Shown here: positions 61,499 through 64,000 of the stretch, piece by piece
Numbering within the stretch: the first letter of the stretch is position 1
How the letters are laid out: each line of letters starts with the position of its first letter
Source: an uncultured Lachnospiraceae bacterium
GTDB taxonomy: Bacteria > Bacillota > Clostridia > Lachnospirales > Lachnospiraceae
Assembly (NCBI GenBank): GCA_948794795.1
Contig: CAQGLR010000002.1
Span: 1-64,000 of the forward strand
DNA length: 64,000 nt
Direction of reading: 5' to 3'
Notes under the pieces: generated by a model
Seen by the model: the letters and a program-made list of their open reading frames with translations, nothing else
What the model was told of the DNA's origin: nothing
Databases searched by the model: none
Position numbers and translations under genes: made by a program

Positions 61499-61527
61499 AT
61501 TGTAACAATATGGCAACATTTTGTCAA
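61499..61527 (-). promoter_or_regulatory. Consensus sigma-A promoter of ilvN
   Basis: On the minus strand perfect TTGACA, a 17-base spacer and TACAAT lie 51 bases before ilvN. The -35 box overlaps the stop codon of the upstream surface-protein gene. No T-box or attenuator fits in the short leader. Confidence 0.8.
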
Positions 61528-63662
61528 GGAGCTGGAATCTCAAAAGTTGTATTAGTAACTGAAGGAAGCTCTGCTGCCGTATTTTTATTTTTATCAGGGC
61601 TTACACCTTTAACCCTTACATATATCTTTGAACCTGTAACAGCTTTCTTGCTTTTAAGTGTAACTGTTGTTGCACTCTTAACAGTTTTCCAGTTTGCCTT
61701 TGTTTCATCAAAAGTATCTGATTTTGAAAGAACAACATACTGGTACTGCTGTTTTGAAGTAGCCTTTTTAAATTTCAGTGTATGGTACATATTCTTAAGA
61801 CCGCCTACAGTCCTTGTTTCATAACTGTATACAACATCACATGTTTCAAGGAAACCAATTACTGGTGCCGCTTTCTGTCCTTTGAAAAGAATTGTCACTG
61901 GCTGTGAACACCCATTAGTGCTAGTTGCTTTCTTCCTGAACATTACTGAAGTATCTGCACCTGGTGTATCTTTTGTTGCCTGTGTAGTCTTCTTTACAGC
62001 AGGAATATCCCATACACTCATTGATTTCTTACATTCATTCCACTTGCTTGTTGTAGTATCATAGTATTCCATAGCTGTGGATGTATTAACTGTAAATGCT
62101 GATGGGTTTATTCTTAATGCTGGTGCTGCTGGTCTCTTTGGAACCAGGACAGTACACTCATTAGATGGAAGTATCCCTGCTCCTGCAGCACTGCCATTTA
62201 CAGCAGATGCCCTTACTACTATTCTTGCACCTTTAGTCCTTAAATCTTCAAGTTCTGGTATAAATACATCGTCAGAAGATGCTGCTACTTTGTTCCATTC
62301 CTGTGTATTCTTCTTTCTCCACTCAATCTGTACAGCACTGCCCTTGCCTGTAACTGTAAGCTTTGGTGACTCTGGTGCACTGCTTTTGTCAAATACTGCC
62401 TTTACAGCTGTATTTCTTTTAGGTATAACAACTGTCTGGTATTTATCTGGTTCTGACGCTGCATCACCTTTTATGTAAATTGTATTATCTATACTGTCAT
62501 TTAACCAGCTGGTATCCATATAAACATTGTCACCTGTACCACCAGCATTTCCTACAGCATACCAGTTCACCATATCTGTTGAATAAAATGCCATTTCATT
62601 TCCATTCATGCCAAGGCGTATCTGGTTATTGTCATAATTAGTTTCAAGTACAGTAATTGCCGCAGCTGTTGAAACCTTCATCCTGTTACCAAAACTAATA
62701 CTTGTTTTTACAGCAGCCCTTGCCCTGCTGCCGCCTGTGTAAGAAAGATTTTCTGCTACAGTATTAGTACTGGCATCTCCTGGTGCATTTAACCTTATAA
62801 ATGCAGAAGCGGACGCTCCTTCAGTTGCTGTTGCATCTTTCCTTATTTCTATAAGCTGGTCCACAGGTGAAAGATTATCATTTGAGTAAAAAGCTTTTGG
62901 TGCTGTTTTTTTAAGGTCTATTGAAGAACCATGTTCCCATCTCTCCTGGCCCTTAAGCCTGTAACCGGCCTGGCCTTGTATTGTTGCAGACATACTCTGG
63001 TTATTAACCTCAACAACAGGGATTGCTGCCTTTTTAGGCAGTATAATTGTTACCTCGTTACTCTGTCTTGAACCTGTTAAAATATCTGACCTGCCTCTGT
63101 CCTGCCCAAGCCTGAAATATACAGTTGTTGCATGCTCTGTATTTGCATAATATGACAAGCTCTCTGCTAATGCAGCACGTGCCTGTGTAGTATCTGAGGT
63201 ATCATGCCACACATAAGAATCTTTAAACCTCCACTGTATACTTCCGTCAAAACCTGAAGGTATTCCATTGTAAGCAACTGTACCAGATATATTATCATAA
63301 GTTACCTGGAAACCAGTATAAACTGATGGAATAGTAATTTTTACAGGTTTGGCACTTGAATTTCCCTTTATATACAAATCATAACTACGTACATCAGGAA
63401 TCCATGAGATATCCATAAGCATAATTCCATTTTTCTCCGTTGTATGTACTTTCTCCCATATCTTCTGCCGGCTGTCAGAAATATAAAACTCTGTATCACC
63501 TTCACCTCTCAATGATATAGTCATGTTGTCATAATCAATAGATGTAATTTCCACTGGCTTTGTAGCATCCTCTGCATTAACATTAATCCCGCTGGTTATA
63601 CTTGTCACACAAAGAACTGCCACCATTACAGCCACAATTATGTATTTACCGTATCTTTTCAT
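61524..63662 (-). CDS. Secreted surface protein of unknown function (712 aa)
   Basis: The protein has a signal peptide (about 6-28, cleavage near VNAE). The rest is beta-rich, Ser/Thr/Lys-rich and built of repeats: an N-terminal unit with IDYDNMTISLRGEGDTEFYI is echoed by NYDNNQIRLGMNGNEMAFYS around residue 345, each followed by a WLND/YIKG-type segment. Parts resemble fibronectin-like or Ig-like modules, but no family is certain. No anchor motif is visible. It precedes ilvN without terminator. Confidence 0.75.
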   Translation of the reverse strand: MKRYGKYIIVAVMVAVLCVTSITSGINVNAEDATKPVEITSIDYDNMTISLRGEGDTEFYISDSRQKIWEKVHTTEKNGIMLMDISWIPDVRSYDLYIKGNSSAKPVKITIPSVYTGFQVTYDNISGTVAYNGIPSGFDGSIQWRFKDSYVWHDTSDTTQARAALAESLSYYANTEHATTVYFRLGQDRGRSDILTGSRQSNEVTIILPKKAAIPVVEVNNQSMSATIQGQAGYRLKGQERWEHGSSIDLKKTAPKAFYSNDNLSPVDQLIEIRKDATATEGASASAFIRLNAPGDASTNTVAENLSYTGGSRARAAVKTSISFGNRMKVSTAAAITVLETNYDNNQIRLGMNGNEMAFYSTDMVNWYAVGNAGGTGDNVYMDTSWLNDSIDNTIYIKGDAASEPDKYQTVVIPKRNTAVKAVFDKSSAPESPKLTVTGKGSAVQIEWRKKNTQEWNKVAASSDDVFIPELEDLRTKGARIVVRASAVNGSAAGAGILPSNECTVLVPKRPAAPALRINPSAFTVNTSTAMEYYDTTTSKWNECKKSMSVWDIPAVKKTTQATKDTPGADTSVMFRKKATSTNGCSQPVTILFKGQKAAPVIGFLETCDVVYSYETRTVGGLKNMYHTLKFKKATSKQQYQYVVLSKSDTFDETKANWKTVKSATTVTLKSKKAVTGSKIYVRVKGVSPDKNKNTAAELPSVTNTTFEIPAP

Positions 63663-63690
63663 CGGCGCACCTCCTAATACTTACTGGCAG

Positions 63691-64000
63691 TCATGCTGCC
63701 ATCCCGCTTTTTTTAACTTTAAAACTTCCTGTTTTATACCTCCTGTCTTTCAGCACACGGTAACAGACCTTTCCATTAGAATACATTATCTGTGTAATAT
63801 AATAAGAACTGTTATAATTCCCCTGGACTGTCCATACCAGCCTTACATTATCCGGCTTCCTGTTATAAATATAAATACTATTGTCTGATATAAAATAGTA
63901 TTTATTTACATTAAACCTGACAAAAGACATGCCATTTACTTTATAAAGCAGCTTTGCAGTACCATAAGACAGACTTTCCCTCTCTGAAATCCCTTTGTCT
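63691..64000 (-). CDS. Hypothetical protein, C-terminal part (truncated by window edge)
   Basis: The frame stays open to the window end and stops with KKSGMAA at 63691. The visible 102 residues include KLLYKVNGMSFVRFNVNKYY and WTVQGNYNSSYYITQIMYSN, an aromatic and Asn-rich beta-type sequence of a surface-protein kind. The start and most of the protein lie outside. It is 28 bases upstream of the 712-residue surface protein on the same strand. Confidence 0.6.
   Translation of the reverse strand, partial: DKGISERESLSYGTAKLLYKVNGMSFVRFNVNKYYFISDNSIYIYNRKPDNVRLVWTVQGNYNSSYYITQIMYSNGKVCYRVLKDRRYKTGSFKVKKSGMAA

Overview
The window is a low-GC chromosomal segment of an endospore-forming anaerobic Clostridium relative, most likely a Lachnospiraceae species. 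The evidence is a complete spoIIIA operon plus spoIVB, the Firmicute order nusB-xseA-xseB-ispA-dxs-tlyA-nadK-argR-recN-spoIVB, the block pyrH-frr-uppS-cdsA-dxr-rseP-ispG, multi-BIG2 surface proteins, and plant-polysaccharide enzymes (GH43, GH53). No rRNA, tRNA, CRISPR array or intact insertion sequence was seen.

Layout. 1-2.4 kb: AT-rich accessory end with a tyrosine recombinase, a RadC-like JAB protein and a small protein. 2.4-12 kb: MEP isoprenoid genes (ispG, dxr) with rseP, cdsA, uppS, then a glycosyltransferase on the opposite strand, frr, pyrH and a bactofilin. 12-18.2 kb: an M14 carboxypeptidase, a four-gene operon (HD protein, membrane protein, J-domain protein, DUF5685), dtd and two small proteins. 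19-31.2 kb: chemotaxis receptor, spoIVB, recN, a 1.5 kaa BIG2 protein, GH43, YebC. 31.9-39.7 kb: argR back to an Asp23 protein, read as one long operon on the minus strand. 39.7-45.7 kb: spoIIIAA-AH. 45.8-48.3 kb: an unknown protein and two acetyltransferases. 48.3-56.7 kb: aroE, galE, a GH53 galactanase with its LacI regulator, and a hybrid histidine kinase paired with a solute-binding lipoprotein. 57-61.5 kb: a peptidoglycan-binding protein, efp, aroK-aroD, ilvC and ilvN. 61.5-64 kb: surface proteins, the last cut by the window edge.

The most unusual content is non-coding. At least five full copies and several partial or degenerate ones of a long imperfect inverted-repeat element (about 150-270 bp; about 500 bp for a compound copy) lie in intergenic DNA at 7.8-8.2, 18.3-18.9, 31.3-31.6, 32.45-32.7, 42.8-43.3 and 43.9 kb. 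They share arms, an asymmetric core (CGCARTGGTGCAT facing AAGCACCAGCG, with a constant two-base bulge) and compensatory base changes in flanking stems. They occur in both orientations, and one sits inside the spoIIIA operon. They could be a mobile MITE-like family, a structured RNA family, or both.

Functional links: isoprenoid synthesis (dxs, dxr, ispG, ispA, uppS) feeds undecaprenyl carriers and the cell envelope. SpoIIIAA-AH with SpoIVB serve mother-cell/forespore communication. LacI-GH53-GalE is a galactan/galactose module. AroE-AroK-AroD and IlvC-IlvN are amino-acid biosynthesis remnants of dispersed pathways. Start sites were chosen from visible Shine-Dalgarno sequences where possible, so several differ from the longest reading frame.
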